NCBI RefSeq assembly: GCF_024055665.1
Contig: NZ_JAMXMC010000006.1
Span: forward strand, 313,250 to 377,249
From: Ideonella oryzae
Lineage (GTDB): Bacteria; Pseudomonadota; Gammaproteobacteria; Burkholderiales; Burkholderiaceae_C
Length of the DNA: 64,000 nucleotides
Direction of reading: 5' to 3'
The notes under the pieces were generated by a model. That model had not been told where the DNA came from. It made no database searches and saw only the letters and a list, made by a program, of their open reading frames with translations. Position numbers and translations under genes: made by a program. The first letter of the stretch is position 1, and each line of letters begins with the position of its first letter. This document shows, piece after piece, positions 1 to 8,192 of this stretch.

Positions 1-155
1 CACTTCCATGAGCATTTAAAGTCCGTAGACCTCGAGTCCTAAGACTCTTGGCACTCGCCTTCAAACGCCCACGCTTATCGGCTGTTACTTGTTAAAGAGC
101 TCGGTCTTGCAACCGGTTCGATCTTGCGATCGCGCTGACTTGTCATCAGCGAAGA
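1..155 (-). other. leader of an rRNA operon (16S gene off-window)
   Basis: Read on the minus strand, this is the transcribed leader that precedes 16S rRNA in betaproteobacteria. A boxA-like antitermination element (AGCTCTTTAACAA) lies at 89-101. It is followed by the GATAAG..GTGGGCGTTTG block that is typical of these leaders. The mature 16S would begin beyond position 1, so no rRNA gene is annotated here. The assignment rests on recognising the leader and on the strong promoter just upstream. Confidence 0.75.
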
Positions 156-161
156 GGGTGA

Positions 162-190
162 ATTTTGATTCGCTCTCTTTTGCTTGTCAA
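162..190 (-). promoter_or_regulatory. strong rrn promoter
   Basis: On the minus strand a perfect -35 TTGACA (185-190) is separated by 17 bp from a -10-like CAAAAT (162-167). An A/T-rich stretch upstream (about 191-210) resembles an UP element. It drives the rRNA leader running off the left edge. The match to the sigma-70 consensus is direct, while the UP element is inferred. Confidence 0.7.
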
Positions 191-294
191 GCGCTTTTTG
201 AAGATTTCGCTTCGCGCTTCGCTTGACTCACCCCGCTGCAACCGCAAGCGGCTGTGATCAGCGAAGCCTTGCAGTGTAGCAAACGTTTTGCGAT

Positions 295-2094
295 CTACGC
301 AAGCCCTGCTCGAATCGGACGGCTTCCGCCGGACCGCAGCAGTGCCCCGCCCACCTCCTGTGGGTTGTCCGCCTCCAGCACAGCAGGAAGGGCGGCGCCC
401 AATGCGCGGGCATCAGCGCGCAGGATCCGCTGCTTGATCGACCCGATCTGGGCCGGGTGCATCGAAAAGCTGCGCAGGCCCATGGCCAGGAGGAGCTCGG
501 TGAAGGCGGAATCCCCCGCCATCTCGCCGCAGACGCTCACCCCGCGCCCCATGATGTTGGCCTGCTCAATGGCCTGGGCGATCAGCCTCAGCACCGCGGG
601 ATGCCAGGGGTCATAGAGATGCGACACCGCCTCATCGGCCCGATCGATGGCGAGCGCGTACTGGATCAGGTCATTCGTGCCAATGGAGATGAAGTCGAAA
701 TGGCGCAACAGACTGGGCAGGATCAGCACGGCGGCTGGAATCTCGATCATCACGCCCAGTTCCACAGCCCCATAGGCCAGTCCATCCTCCACCAGGCTGG
801 CGCGAGCGCGCTCGATCAACGCCAGCACCTGCCGCGCCTCCTGCAAATGGGCCACCATGGGAACGAGGATGCGCACCCGGCCATGGGCGGCCGCCCGCAG
901 AATGGCCCGCAACTGCTGCAGGAACATGTCCGGCTCGGACAAGCTCCAGCGGATGGCCCGCAGCCCCAAGGCGGGATTCAGACTGTGCTCGTGCCTCAGT
1001 TCCTGAACCGAGAGCCGGTCCAGCGGCTTGTCAGCCCCGACATCGACCGTGCGAATCGTCACCGGCAACCCATTCAGCGCCGTCACCACAGCACGGTAGG
1101 CCTCGTACTGTTCCTGCTCATCAGGCAGGTGGCCGCCGCGGTTCATGAACAGAAACTCGCTGCGGAACAGCCCCACCCCCACGGCGCCGGCTTCCAGCAC
1201 CGCCGGCGCGTCACTGGGCAGTTCAATGTTGGCCAGCAACTCAACGGCCTGCCCATCCAAAGTGACCGACGGCGTGTTGCGAAGCCGCTTGAGCCGAGCC
1301 CGCTCCAACTCAGACTGCTGCTGGCGAAAGCGGTACTCCTCCAACACCATGGGCGGTGGATTGACGATCAGGATCCCCGCGTCGCCGTCGATCACCACCC
1401 AATCGTCCTGCCGCACCAGTCGACTCGCCTCGCGCGCACCGACCACCGCAGGGATGTCCATGCTGCGCGCCACGATGGCAGTGTGGGAGGTCCGCCCGCC
1501 CACATCGGTGACGAACCCGGTGAAGAGGCTGTGCTTGAACTGAAGCATGTCCGCCGGTGCGATGTCATTGGCCACCAGCACCAGGGGCTCCTCGCCCGCC
1601 TGATCGCGCGGAGGCGCCGCCACTGGGGCATCCGGCGCCATCAATCCCTTGCGGTGACGGACCAGCACCTTGATCAGCCGCTCAGCCACCTGCTCGACAT
1701 CCGCCTTGCGCTCGCGCAAATACTCATCGCCCATGTCGTCGAACTGCCTGGACAGCACCTCCAACTGGGACGCCACGGCCCATTCGGCGTTGTAGTGGCG
1801 CTGGATGATCCAGTTGACGATGGCGTCCGTCAGCATCGGGTCATGCAGCATCATCAGATGCACATCCAGCAAGGCCACCAGCTCGGCGTGCGCTTCCTCA
1901 GGCACCTCCCGCTTCAGGGCCATCAATTCGGCCGACACCTCATCGCGTGCCTGGCGCAGGCGCGCCACCTCATGCCCCACGTCCGCGGGATCAACAAAGT
2001 GGTGCGTCACATCGAAGCGGCTGGAGGCCAGCAGGACCGCCCGGCCGATCGCCACGCCCCGGGACACAGGCAAACCGAAGACCTGGATGCTCAT
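295..2094 (-). CDS. ptsI: phosphoenolpyruvate-protein phosphotransferase (PTS Enzyme I)
   Basis: Cytoplasmic Enzyme I autophosphorylates from PEP and passes the phosphate to HPr. The 599-residue product has the usual length. The phosphohistidine motif GGRTSHTAIVARS puts the active His near residue 204. The C-terminal PEP-binding barrel carries the conserved Cys motif VSVCGEMAGD. The start was taken as the ATG at 2094 (MSIQVFGLP), because the nine residues before it in the open frame are unlike the family. It is separated from ptsH/manX by an opposite-strand acyltransferase gene, whereas these three are usually adjacent. No sugar-specific EIIBC gene is seen nearby, so the chain may be regulatory (PTS-Ntr or mannose-type) and not a sugar importer; that role is inferred. 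Confidence 0.96.
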   Translation of the reverse strand: MSIQVFGLPVSRGVAIGRAVLLASSRFDVTHHFVDPADVGHEVARLRQARDEVSAELMALKREVPEEAHAELVALLDVHLMMLHDPMLTDAIVNWIIQRHYNAEWAVASQLEVLSRQFDDMGDEYLRERKADVEQVAERLIKVLVRHRKGLMAPDAPVAAPPRDQAGEEPLVLVANDIAPADMLQFKHSLFTGFVTDVGGRTSHTAIVARSMDIPAVVGAREASRLVRQDDWVVIDGDAGILIVNPPPMVLEEYRFRQQQSELERARLKRLRNTPSVTLDGQAVELLANIELPSDAPAVLEAGAVGVGLFRSEFLFMNRGGHLPDEQEQYEAYRAVVTALNGLPVTIRTVDVGADKPLDRLSVQELRHEHSLNPALGLRAIRWSLSEPDMFLQQLRAILRAAAHGRVRILVPMVAHLQEARQVLALIERARASLVEDGLAYGAVELGVMIEIPAAVLILPSLLRHFDFISIGTNDLIQYALAIDRADEAVSHLYDPWHPAVLRLIAQAIEQANIMGRGVSVCGEMAGDSAFTELLLAMGLRSFSMHPAQIGSIKQRILRADARALGAALPAVLEADNPQEVGGALLRSGGSRPIRAGLA

Positions 2095-2206
2095 GCCCAG
2101 CAATGTAGCAGCCTGCCTCAATCACCCTGGTGCCCGGAACACCTCGTCACCAAAGCGTCAATCCCGTGTCATGCCGCGGTCACCGGCCCTGGAGAGCATC
2201 TCTCCC

Positions 2207-3082
2207 ATGGATCAGGATACCCCGCCCATGAAAGAACTGCCCACCCCCACCCTGCCGCTGATCGGGATGCTGGACTTCCGCGCCCCGCGTCAGGTGCCTG
2301 TGCGCAGGGCACCGGTCAACATGGCCGCCCCGATGGCAGGCGATGGTGCTTTCGAGGTGCTGTGGGCCCGGCACCAGGACGAGGTCCGGGAGGCCCAGGC
2401 CCTGCGGTACCGGGTGTTCGCCCAGGAAATGGGGGCCAGCCTGCGTCCGCCGCCGGGCACACCGGAGGGCCTGGACGTGGATCTCTTCGACGACTTCTGC
2501 GAGCACCTGATCGTGCGCAGCCTTCCCCAGGACGACCGCCCCGCCCAAGTCATCGGCACCTACCGGGTGCTCACGCCGGGGGCCGCGCGGCGCGCCGGGG
2601 GGTACTACAGCGACACCGAATTCGACCTGACGCGGCTGCGCCCCCTGCGGGAGCGCCTGGCGGAACTGGGTCGCTCCTGTGTGGACCCGGACCATCGCTC
2701 TGGTGGCGTCATCCTGGCACTGTGGGGGGCCCTGGCCTCGTTCATGGACCAGAACGGCCTGGACGCCATGGTGGGCTGTGCCAGCATCAGCATGCGCGAT
2801 GGCGGGCATGCTGCTGCCAGCATCTGGCAACGCCTGAGCCAAAGCCATCTGGCCCCGGTGGAGCATCAGGTTCGTCCCAGGCACCCGCTGCCTGTGGATG
2901 AGCTCAACCAGGCTTTGCCAGTGGAACCGCCCGCCCTGATCAAGGGTTACCTGCGCGTCGGCGCAAAGGTGCTGGGCGCCCCGGCCTGGGATCCGGACTT
3001 CAACACGGCCGATCTGCCGATGCTGATGCGCCTGGGCGATCTGCCCAGCCGCTACCGCCGCCACTTCCTGGGCGGATTGTGA
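2207..3082 (+). CDS. OlsB-like GNAT-fold N-acyltransferase (ornithine lipid/N-acyl amino acid synthesis)
   Basis: Similar to OlsB-type enzymes that transfer a 3-hydroxyacyl chain from acyl carrier protein to the alpha-amino group of ornithine, the first step of ornithine-lipid synthesis. Family marks are YRVFAQEMGA, VIGTYRVL, the YYSDTEFDL segment, and the ELGRSCV...GGVILALWGAL block used for acyl-donor binding. At 291 aa the length is normal. The chosen ATG at 2207 gives MDQDTPPMKE; the ATG at 2228 is an alternative. No OlsA acyltransferase lies beside it, so the final lipid cannot be stated. It sits between ptsI and ptsH on the opposite strand and ends at a strong hairpin. Confidence 0.85.
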   Translation: MDQDTPPMKELPTPTLPLIGMLDFRAPRQVPVRRAPVNMAAPMAGDGAFEVLWARHQDEVREAQALRYRVFAQEMGASLRPPPGTPEGLDVDLFDDFCEHLIVRSLPQDDRPAQVIGTYRVLTPGAARRAGGYYSDTEFDLTRLRPLRERLAELGRSCVDPDHRSGGVILALWGALASFMDQNGLDAMVGCASISMRDGGHAAASIWQRLSQSHLAPVEHQVRPRHPLPVDELNQALPVEPPALIKGYLRVGAKVLGAPAWDPDFNTADLPMLMRLGDLPSRYRRHFLGGL

Positions 3083-3088
3083 AGCGTT

Positions 3089-3123
3089 GAGCGCGCGCGA
3101 CCTCTCGCGGTCGCGCAGCGCTC
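3089..3123. terminator. bidirectional hairpin terminator
   Basis: An inverted repeat forms an almost continuous stem: GAGCGC plus GCGCGACC pair with GGTCGCGC plus GCGCTC, with a single bulged A at 3117 and a six-base loop. It lies exactly between the converging acyltransferase gene and ptsH. No long T-run follows, so its strength as a Rho-independent terminator is uncertain. Confidence 0.6.
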
Positions 3124-3391
3124 ACTGCCCTTCGCCGAACTTGTCGTCGATGAGCGCCTTGAGCGACTCGAAAGCAGCCTGCTCATCGGGACCGTCGACC
3201 TCCAGCTCGACCTGGGAGCCCAGCCCGGCCGCCAGCATCATCACGCCCATGATGCTCTTGGCATTGACCCGACGCTCGCCGCGGCTCATGAACACCTCGG
3301 ACTTGAAACTGGTGGCCAGCTTGGTGAGCTTGGCCGAGGCCCGGGCATGCAGGCCCAGCTTATTGCTGATGGTGAGCGTGGCTTTGATCAT
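3122..3391 (-). CDS. ptsH: phosphocarrier protein HPr
   Basis: Small cytoplasmic carrier that takes phosphate from Enzyme I and hands it to EIIA. The 89-residue product carries the active histidine at position 15 in LGLHARAS. It also keeps the Ser46 region (VNAKSIMGVM) that HPr kinase modifies in many betaproteobacteria. Its start overlaps the end of manX by about 30 bp, so the two are almost certainly co-transcribed and translationally coupled. Confidence 0.96.
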   Translation of the reverse strand: MIKATLTISNKLGLHARASAKLTKLATSFKSEVFMSRGERRVNAKSIMGVMMLAAGLGSQVELEVDGPDEQAAFESLKALIDDKFGEGQ

Positions 3392-3809
3392 GGGTCAGCA
3401 AGTTTAAGGCCTGGTTCTGTGGTCGCTGCGAAGCGATCTGCATCACCCCCTGGCTGCCCCCCGCCACGGCCCGGCCCACCAACGACTCCAAGGACTCGTC
3501 CAGGTGACTCAGCAGGCGCCACAGCATCGGCACGTTGACGCCTGTCACCAACCGCACCTCCACCCCGTCGGTCAGCCTCTGAACCACATTGCTGGGGGTG
3601 GCACCAAAGACATCGGTCAGCACCAGCACCGGGTGCCCGGACATGCCGGCCAGGCTCTCGCGGACCCGCACCTCCACCTGCTCGACGGGCTCGTCCGGTG
3701 CCACGTCCAGCGCGCTCACCCGGTCCAGACGCTCCGGAAAGACATGGCCGGCCACTGCCCGCAGGGCAGAAGCCAAAGGCGTGTGCGCAACGATCAGCAA
3801 ACCTGGCAT
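3360..3809 (-). CDS. manX: PTS mannose-family EIIA component
   Basis: A stand-alone EIIA(Man)-fold protein of 149 aa, the phosphate acceptor from HPr. The N-terminal strand ends in the active histidine (H9, LLIVAHTPLAS). The LTDVFGATPSN segment is the second characteristic family motif. It heads the manX-ptsH unit and overlaps ptsH by about 32 bp. No matching EIIB or EIIC gene lies in the window, and in related betaproteobacteria this protein is a regulatory terminus of the PTS chain. The C-terminal tail is rich in His and Gln. Confidence 0.93.
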   Translation of the reverse strand: MPGLLIVAHTPLASALRAVAGHVFPERLDRVSALDVAPDEPVEQVEVRVRESLAGMSGHPVLVLTDVFGATPSNVVQRLTDGVEVRLVTGVNVPMLWRLLSHLDESLESLVGRAVAGGSQGVMQIASQRPQNQALNLLTHDQSHAHHQQ

Positions 3810-4054
3810 GTGCGTTTCCGGACCATCAACAAGGGGATTGACGAGCGATTGGCCGTCATCGGCCCGGCATTATCGCGATCCGGCATCCGGCATGTCCCCC
3901 CAAGAAGCGTAGCGCGCAGCATCGCGCTGTGGCACAAAGTTCGTCTTGGCGTCGCCCCGCGCGACCCCACAAAAACTCCGCTGCGCCGAAAGTTGCACTT
4001 TGTCACAATCAAAGCCACACCAACGGTCCCCCTTTGCCCACCCGGAGAGTCCCC

Positions 4055-5143
4055 ATGACACCCCAGGCCCCCGCCGCCGCCGAACGCTACTGGCTGCAGA
4101 TCATCAGCCAGATGGGTGGAGATGTGGCCATGCACCTCTCCGCAGTCCAGACTCAGCTGGAGCAGCTCGGCCCAAGCCTGCCGCCAGCCCCCGAGCTGCA
4201 GAAGCTGCAGACCCGGTTGGCGCGGGTGCGACAGATCGGGATGCTGGGCCAGCAACTGGCCCGCATGGCGGCTGGCGAAGTGCATCAGGTGCCGGAAGAG
4301 GTGTCGCTCACCAACGTCTTGCGTGAAGTGCTGGCCCAGCAAAAGGCCAGGGCCGCCTTGCGGGGTGTAGAACTGCACCGCGCCATGCACCCAGCCACCG
4401 TGCTGCTGGACCCGAGCCTGCTCCATGGTTTCGTCCAGCAACTGACAGACTGGGCGCTCGCACAGTCCCAGGATCGGCTGGACATCCGGCTGGAGATGCG
4501 CGACTGGCCGCCCCAGGCGCGCCTGCAACTCACGGCCAGCCACCCCCAGCCCTGGGACGAACCCCAGGCCAGCGACCAACTGCTGGCCTGGTGCCTGATC
4601 GAACAGATGGCCCGCACGCAACACTTGCGGCTGGAGCGGGTGGAGCGGCCAGACGTCACCCAGGTGGTGATCGGCTTTCCCCAGACCCTGAGCCCGGACA
4701 CGGCCTTCGGCGTGGGCGACGACGACGCGGAACACCTGTCGTCCGCCTTCGCCCTCTCCCAGGCCTCGCGCCCCCTGGCCGGTAGCCACTGGCTGGTGAT
4801 TGCGGGTCAGCGCGATGTGCGCGCAGAGGTGCGCGAGGCCCTGCGTGCCAGCGGCATGCTGGTGGACTTTGTGGGCAACCTTCAGGAAGCCGAGGACTTC
4901 TGTCGGGACAGCATGCCCCACGGCATCCTGTTCGAGGCCATCCTGGGTGAAGAGCGGGTCGAGCGGCTGCGCCACCGCCTGAGCGCACGAGCCCCCCAAC
5001 TGGTCTGGGTCGAGATCGCCGCCGAAGGTCTGTACGCGCAACCTGCCGAGCCTGGCCAGGGGCGCCCCGCCCGCGTCGGTCGCGACGCATTGTCCGAACG
5101 GCTCACCGCCCTGCTGGAATCGGAATACACCCGCCATCTCTGA
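4055..5143 (+). CDS. unrecognised protein resembling a degenerate sensor kinase/receiver
   Basis: No family could be named with certainty. Residues about 15-210 look like a histidine-kinase dimerisation and ATPase region, with a helical stretch (about 45-110) and VLLDPSLLHGFVQQL where an N-box would sit. The phospho-accepting His, the catalytic Asn and the glycine-rich boxes are not recognisable. From residue about 245 the chain looks like a receiver domain (SHWLVIAGQRDVRAEVREAL), but the phospho-accepting Asp is not evident. The ATG at 4055 has a GGAGA ribosome site just before it. The 245-bp upstream region holds a small palindrome, AAAGT-TGC-ACTTT (3989-4001), that could be an operator. 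Confidence 0.7.
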   Translation: MTPQAPAAAERYWLQIISQMGGDVAMHLSAVQTQLEQLGPSLPPAPELQKLQTRLARVRQIGMLGQQLARMAAGEVHQVPEEVSLTNVLREVLAQQKARAALRGVELHRAMHPATVLLDPSLLHGFVQQLTDWALAQSQDRLDIRLEMRDWPPQARLQLTASHPQPWDEPQASDQLLAWCLIEQMARTQHLRLERVERPDVTQVVIGFPQTLSPDTAFGVGDDDAEHLSSAFALSQASRPLAGSHWLVIAGQRDVRAEVREALRASGMLVDFVGNLQEAEDFCRDSMPHGILFEAILGEERVERLRHRLSARAPQLVWVEIAAEGLYAQPAEPGQGRPARVGRDALSERLTALLESEYTRHL

Positions 5144-5199
5144 GGGGCATCGGCGGGGCTACACTGCGGCATCGTCCGCTGGATCGTCTCGGATAGCGT

Positions 5200-5709
5200 A
5201 TGCGTCGCCGTCAGCACCTCCGCCTTGTCGCCGGCCTCCTGGCCTCCACCGCCGCTGCCCCCTTGCTTCTGGCGGGCTGCTCCAGCCGTGAAGCCGCCCC
5301 CGATGTGAAGGTGTCGCTGCTCGATGGTCGCCAGCAGGCCCTGTCGGCCCTGCGCGGCAAAGTCGTGCTGGTGAACTTCTGGGCCACCAGTTGCACGACC
5401 TGCGTGCACGAGATGCCGCAGATCGTCAGCACCCACCAGAAGTTCCAAGGTCAGGGTTATGAGACCCTGGCCGTGGCGATGAGCTACGACCAGCCCGACT
5501 ATGTGGCCGGCTTCGCCAAAACCCGTGACCTGCCCTTCCTCGTGGCACTGGACAAGAGCGGCGAAGCCGCCAAAGGCTTCGGCGAGGTCAGACTCACGCC
5601 CACCAGCTTCCTGCTGGACAAGCGCGGCAACATCGTCAAGAAATACGTCGGCGAGCCCGATTTCACCGCCTTGCACCAGCTGATCGGCCAACTTCTGGCC
5701 GAAGCCTGA
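5200..5709 (+). CDS. TlpA/ResA-family thioredoxin-like lipoprotein
   Basis: A membrane-anchored thiol-disulfide protein of the TlpA/ResA/AhpC-TSA type. An N-terminal signal ends in a lipobox (LLLAGC, Cys near residue 26). The thioredoxin fold then carries the redox motif FWATSCTTC (CxxC) and a cis-Pro loop at TPTSF. It probably reduces or protects periplasmic cysteines, for example in cytochrome c or copper-centre maturation; the substrate is inferred. The 169-aa length is normal for the family. It is followed by a ZIP transporter and metal-associated genes. Confidence 0.92.
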   Translation: MRRRQHLRLVAGLLASTAAAPLLLAGCSSREAAPDVKVSLLDGRQQALSALRGKVVLVNFWATSCTTCVHEMPQIVSTHQKFQGQGYETLAVAMSYDQPDYVAGFAKTRDLPFLVALDKSGEAAKGFGEVRLTPTSFLLDKRGNIVKKYVGEPDFTALHQLIGQLLAEA

Positions 5710-5796
5710 ACACCCAACGCCCCTTTTGCCGCCGACCTGCCGGCCGGCATGGCGGTTCGCACTCGGCGACAATGGCCGATTGCCCGCCCCCTGCCC

Positions 5797-6534
5797 ATGA
5801 CCGCGCTTGCCCTGTCGTTCCTCACCTTTGTCTCGACAGCGCTGGGCGGCCTGCTGGCCCTGAAGTTCCGGGACCGGCTGCACCACCTGCTGGGCTTCAC
5901 TGCCGGCGTGATGCTCGGGGTGGTCGCCTTCGACCTGCTGCCCGAGGTCTTTGAACTCTCCAGCTCGCGTGGCGAGAACGGCCTGAAACCCATGGTCGCC
6001 CTCGTGGCCGGCTTCCTGCTGTTCCATGCCCTGGAGAAATTCGTGCTGGTGCACACCGCGCACGAAGAGGAATACGCCCATCACGCCCATCCCCATGTCG
6101 GCGTGGTCTCCGCTCTGGCGCTGATCAGCCACAGCTTCCTGGATGGCGCCGGCATCGGCCTGGCCTTCCAGGTATCCGACGCCGCGGGCATCACCGTGGC
6201 GCTGGCGGTGATCGCGCACGATTTCTGCGATGGTCTCAATACCGTGGGCCTGATGCTGCTGCACCGGAACAAGACCTCGCATTCCGTGGTGATGCTGGTC
6301 CTGGATGCTCTGGCGCCGGTGCTGGGCGCGGCCACCACGCTGGTCTTCACCTTGCCGCCGGACCTGCTGGTGCTCTACCTGGGCGGCTTTGCCGGCGTGC
6401 TGCTCTACATCGGCGTGGCCGACATCCTGCCCCAGGCCCACTCCCAGGCCGGGCCGGGCGCCTCGCTGCGCCTGATCAGCCTGACCGCCCTGGGCGCCGC
6501 CCTGATGTACGCGGTCGTCCGCGCGACGGGCTGA
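5797..6534 (+). CDS. ZIP-family divalent metal transporter
   Basis: Inner-membrane protein with about seven to eight hydrophobic segments. A histidine-rich loop (HTAHEEEYAHHAHPH) lies between the third and fourth. Transport helices carry HSFLDGAGIG and HDFCDGLNTVG, the H...DG pattern that forms the metal site in ZIP proteins. Zinc or another divalent cation is the likely cargo. The ATG at 5797 was chosen over one 16 codons upstream because the upstream stretch is basic and not membrane-like. Confidence 0.9.
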   Translation: MTALALSFLTFVSTALGGLLALKFRDRLHHLLGFTAGVMLGVVAFDLLPEVFELSSSRGENGLKPMVALVAGFLLFHALEKFVLVHTAHEEEYAHHAHPHVGVVSALALISHSFLDGAGIGLAFQVSDAAGITVALAVIAHDFCDGLNTVGLMLLHRNKTSHSVVMLVLDALAPVLGAATTLVFTLPPDLLVLYLGGFAGVLLYIGVADILPQAHSQAGPGASLRLISLTALGAALMYAVVRATG

Positions 6535-6598
6535 GGCCAGCGCACGCTGGCCGGCCCGGGCCAGCCATGGAAGAATCGCGGCGCCTGCCGCCATCGCC

Positions 6599-6976
6599 AT
6601 GCCACGTCCGTCCCGCCACCAGCGCCTGAGCACCTGGCTTGCCAGCCTGGGCTTCCTGCTGGGCCTGCTGGCCCCGCTGGTGACCCATGCTCTGGCGCAG
6701 GCCGGGGCCGATGTGGACGCGGCCCTGGCAACCATCTGTTCGGCCAGCCATGCCGGGCCTTCGGACACGCCGGTCCCCGGCCACCTGCCCGACGAGGACC
6801 ACCACTGCCTGGCCTGCGTGCTGCTGCCGCCACTGGCATCGCCGCCATCGGCCGGCCTGCTGGCCCTGGCCCCGCCGTCTGGCCCGGCCCACCGCCTGGC
6901 GGCCCCGCCGCGAACCTGGCACCGCGAGCCCGTCTGGCCCGCCGCGCAGGCCCGCGCGCCACCGCCCGTGGCCTGA
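6599..6976 (+). CDS. DUF2946 family protein (metal-associated, periplasmic)
   Basis: A 125-aa protein with one N-terminal hydrophobic segment or signal peptide, an ICSA segment and a HHCLACVLLPP cysteine motif, which is the DUF2946 pattern. Members are commonly found in copper-resistance neighbourhoods; the molecular role is unknown. The Pro/Ala-rich C-terminus is typical. It is followed after 136 bp by a beta-barrel protein gene, probably in one unit. A second DUF2946 gene lies at 21757-22146. Confidence 0.82.
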   Translation: MPRPSRHQRLSTWLASLGFLLGLLAPLVTHALAQAGADVDAALATICSASHAGPSDTPVPGHLPDEDHHCLACVLLPPLASPPSAGLLALAPPSGPAHRLAAPPRTWHREPVWPAAQARAPPPVA

Positions 6977-7112
6977 GCGGGCGCCCTCCGGGTCGCCCCG
7001 TCTTTCCCCGCCTCTGACCGCCGCCACCGCTCCTCCGGTGGCGGTACGCCCCAGTTCGCGCAGCCGCCTGTCCGCGACAGGCGAGGCCGCGCACACCGCA
7101 TCGAGAACCGAC

Positions 7113-8132
7113 ATGCACACCCCCACCCTGGCACGCACCGCGCTGGCCCTGAGCACCTTCGTCCTGCTGAACCTGGGCCTCAGCCCGCAGGCCCTCGCCT
7201 GCGCCGCCTGCGGCTGCACACTCAGCAGCGACATCGACACCCTGGGCCTGTCCACCGGCAGCGGCTGGCACGCCGACCTGCGCTACGACGTGCTCAACCA
7301 AAACCAGCTGCGCAGCGGCACCGGCACGATCTCCGGGCCCAATGCCGCAGCGATGCAGCACGACGGCGAACCGATGGAAGTCGAGCGCTACACCGACAAC
7401 CAGTACGCCACGCTCGGTCTGGACTACAGCCCCGACGGGATCTGGGGCCTGAACCTGCAACTGCCCTACATCCACCGCCACCACAGCACGCTGGGCACCG
7501 CCTCCGACGGGGTCACCCCGGGGCCGGGCGGCGAACAGTACACCTCCACCACGTCCAGCCTGGGTGATGCCCGCCTGGTGGCCCGCTACCAGGGGCTGCT
7601 GCCCGAACACAATCTGGGCCTGACGCTGGGCCTGAAACTGCCCACCGGGCGCTTCCACAAGACGGGCAACTCCACCGACCCGACCGAACCCGGCCCCGCC
7701 GACATCGACCGTGGCCTGCAGCCCGGCACCGGCACCACCGATCTGCTGCTGGGGGCCTTCTACCTGGGCGAGGCTGCGCCGGACTGGGGTTACTTCGCCC
7801 AGGCCAGCTTCCAGGCTGCGCTGGGTGAACGCGAGCAATACCGTCCCGGCAGCGGCGTGAACCTGAACCTCGGCGTGCACTACGACGGCTGGGGCGCCTG
7901 GACGCCGCAGCTGCAGCTCAATCTGCGCCGAAGCAACCGCGACAGTGGCGAGGCGGCCGAGCCGGTGAGCACCGGCGGCACCCTGGCCTACCTGAGCCCG
8001 GGCCTGAGCTGGCACTTCCGCACCGACGCCAGCCTCTACGGCTTCGTCCAGCTGCCGGTCTACCAGCGGGTCAACGGTGTGCAGCTGGCGCCCAAGGCCA
8101 CCGCCTCGCTGGGCGCGCGCTTCGCGTTCTGA
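7113..8132 (+). CDS. predicted outer-membrane beta-barrel protein with CAACGC N-terminus
   Basis: After a signal peptide ending LSPQALA, the mature 339-aa chain begins with the cysteine cluster CAACGC. It continues as alternating polar/aromatic strands (for example WHADLRYDVLNQNQLRSG) and ends in aromatic Phe, as outer-membrane barrels do. This fits a porin-like or transporter-family barrel. The N-terminal cysteines and the upstream DUF2946 gene suggest a metal link, but transport is not shown. The ATG at 7113 gives a normal signal peptide; the open frame upstream is not coding-like. Confidence 0.8.
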   Translation: MHTPTLARTALALSTFVLLNLGLSPQALACAACGCTLSSDIDTLGLSTGSGWHADLRYDVLNQNQLRSGTGTISGPNAAAMQHDGEPMEVERYTDNQYATLGLDYSPDGIWGLNLQLPYIHRHHSTLGTASDGVTPGPGGEQYTSTTSSLGDARLVARYQGLLPEHNLGLTLGLKLPTGRFHKTGNSTDPTEPGPADIDRGLQPGTGTTDLLLGAFYLGEAAPDWGYFAQASFQAALGEREQYRPGSGVNLNLGVHYDGWGAWTPQLQLNLRRSNRDSGEAAEPVSTGGTLAYLSPGLSWHFRTDASLYGFVQLPVYQRVNGVQLAPKATASLGARFAF

Positions 8133-8147
8133 GGCCAACGCGGCGTG

Positions 8148-8166
8148 GCGGCGGCTTCGCCGTCGC
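8148..8166. terminator. GC-rich hairpin between convergent genes
   Basis: An eight-base-pair stem with a TTC loop (around GGC-TTC-GCC) lies 16 bp after the barrel gene and 27 bp before the lipA stop. There is no T-run, so termination is only a possibility. Confidence 0.35.
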
Positions 8167-8192
8167 GCCGCCTTCCCACGCGCTCAGGCCAT

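Noticed and set aside
457-2901. Long plus-strand open frame
   Set aside because: It is antisense to ptsI and continues out of frame over the acyltransferase gene.
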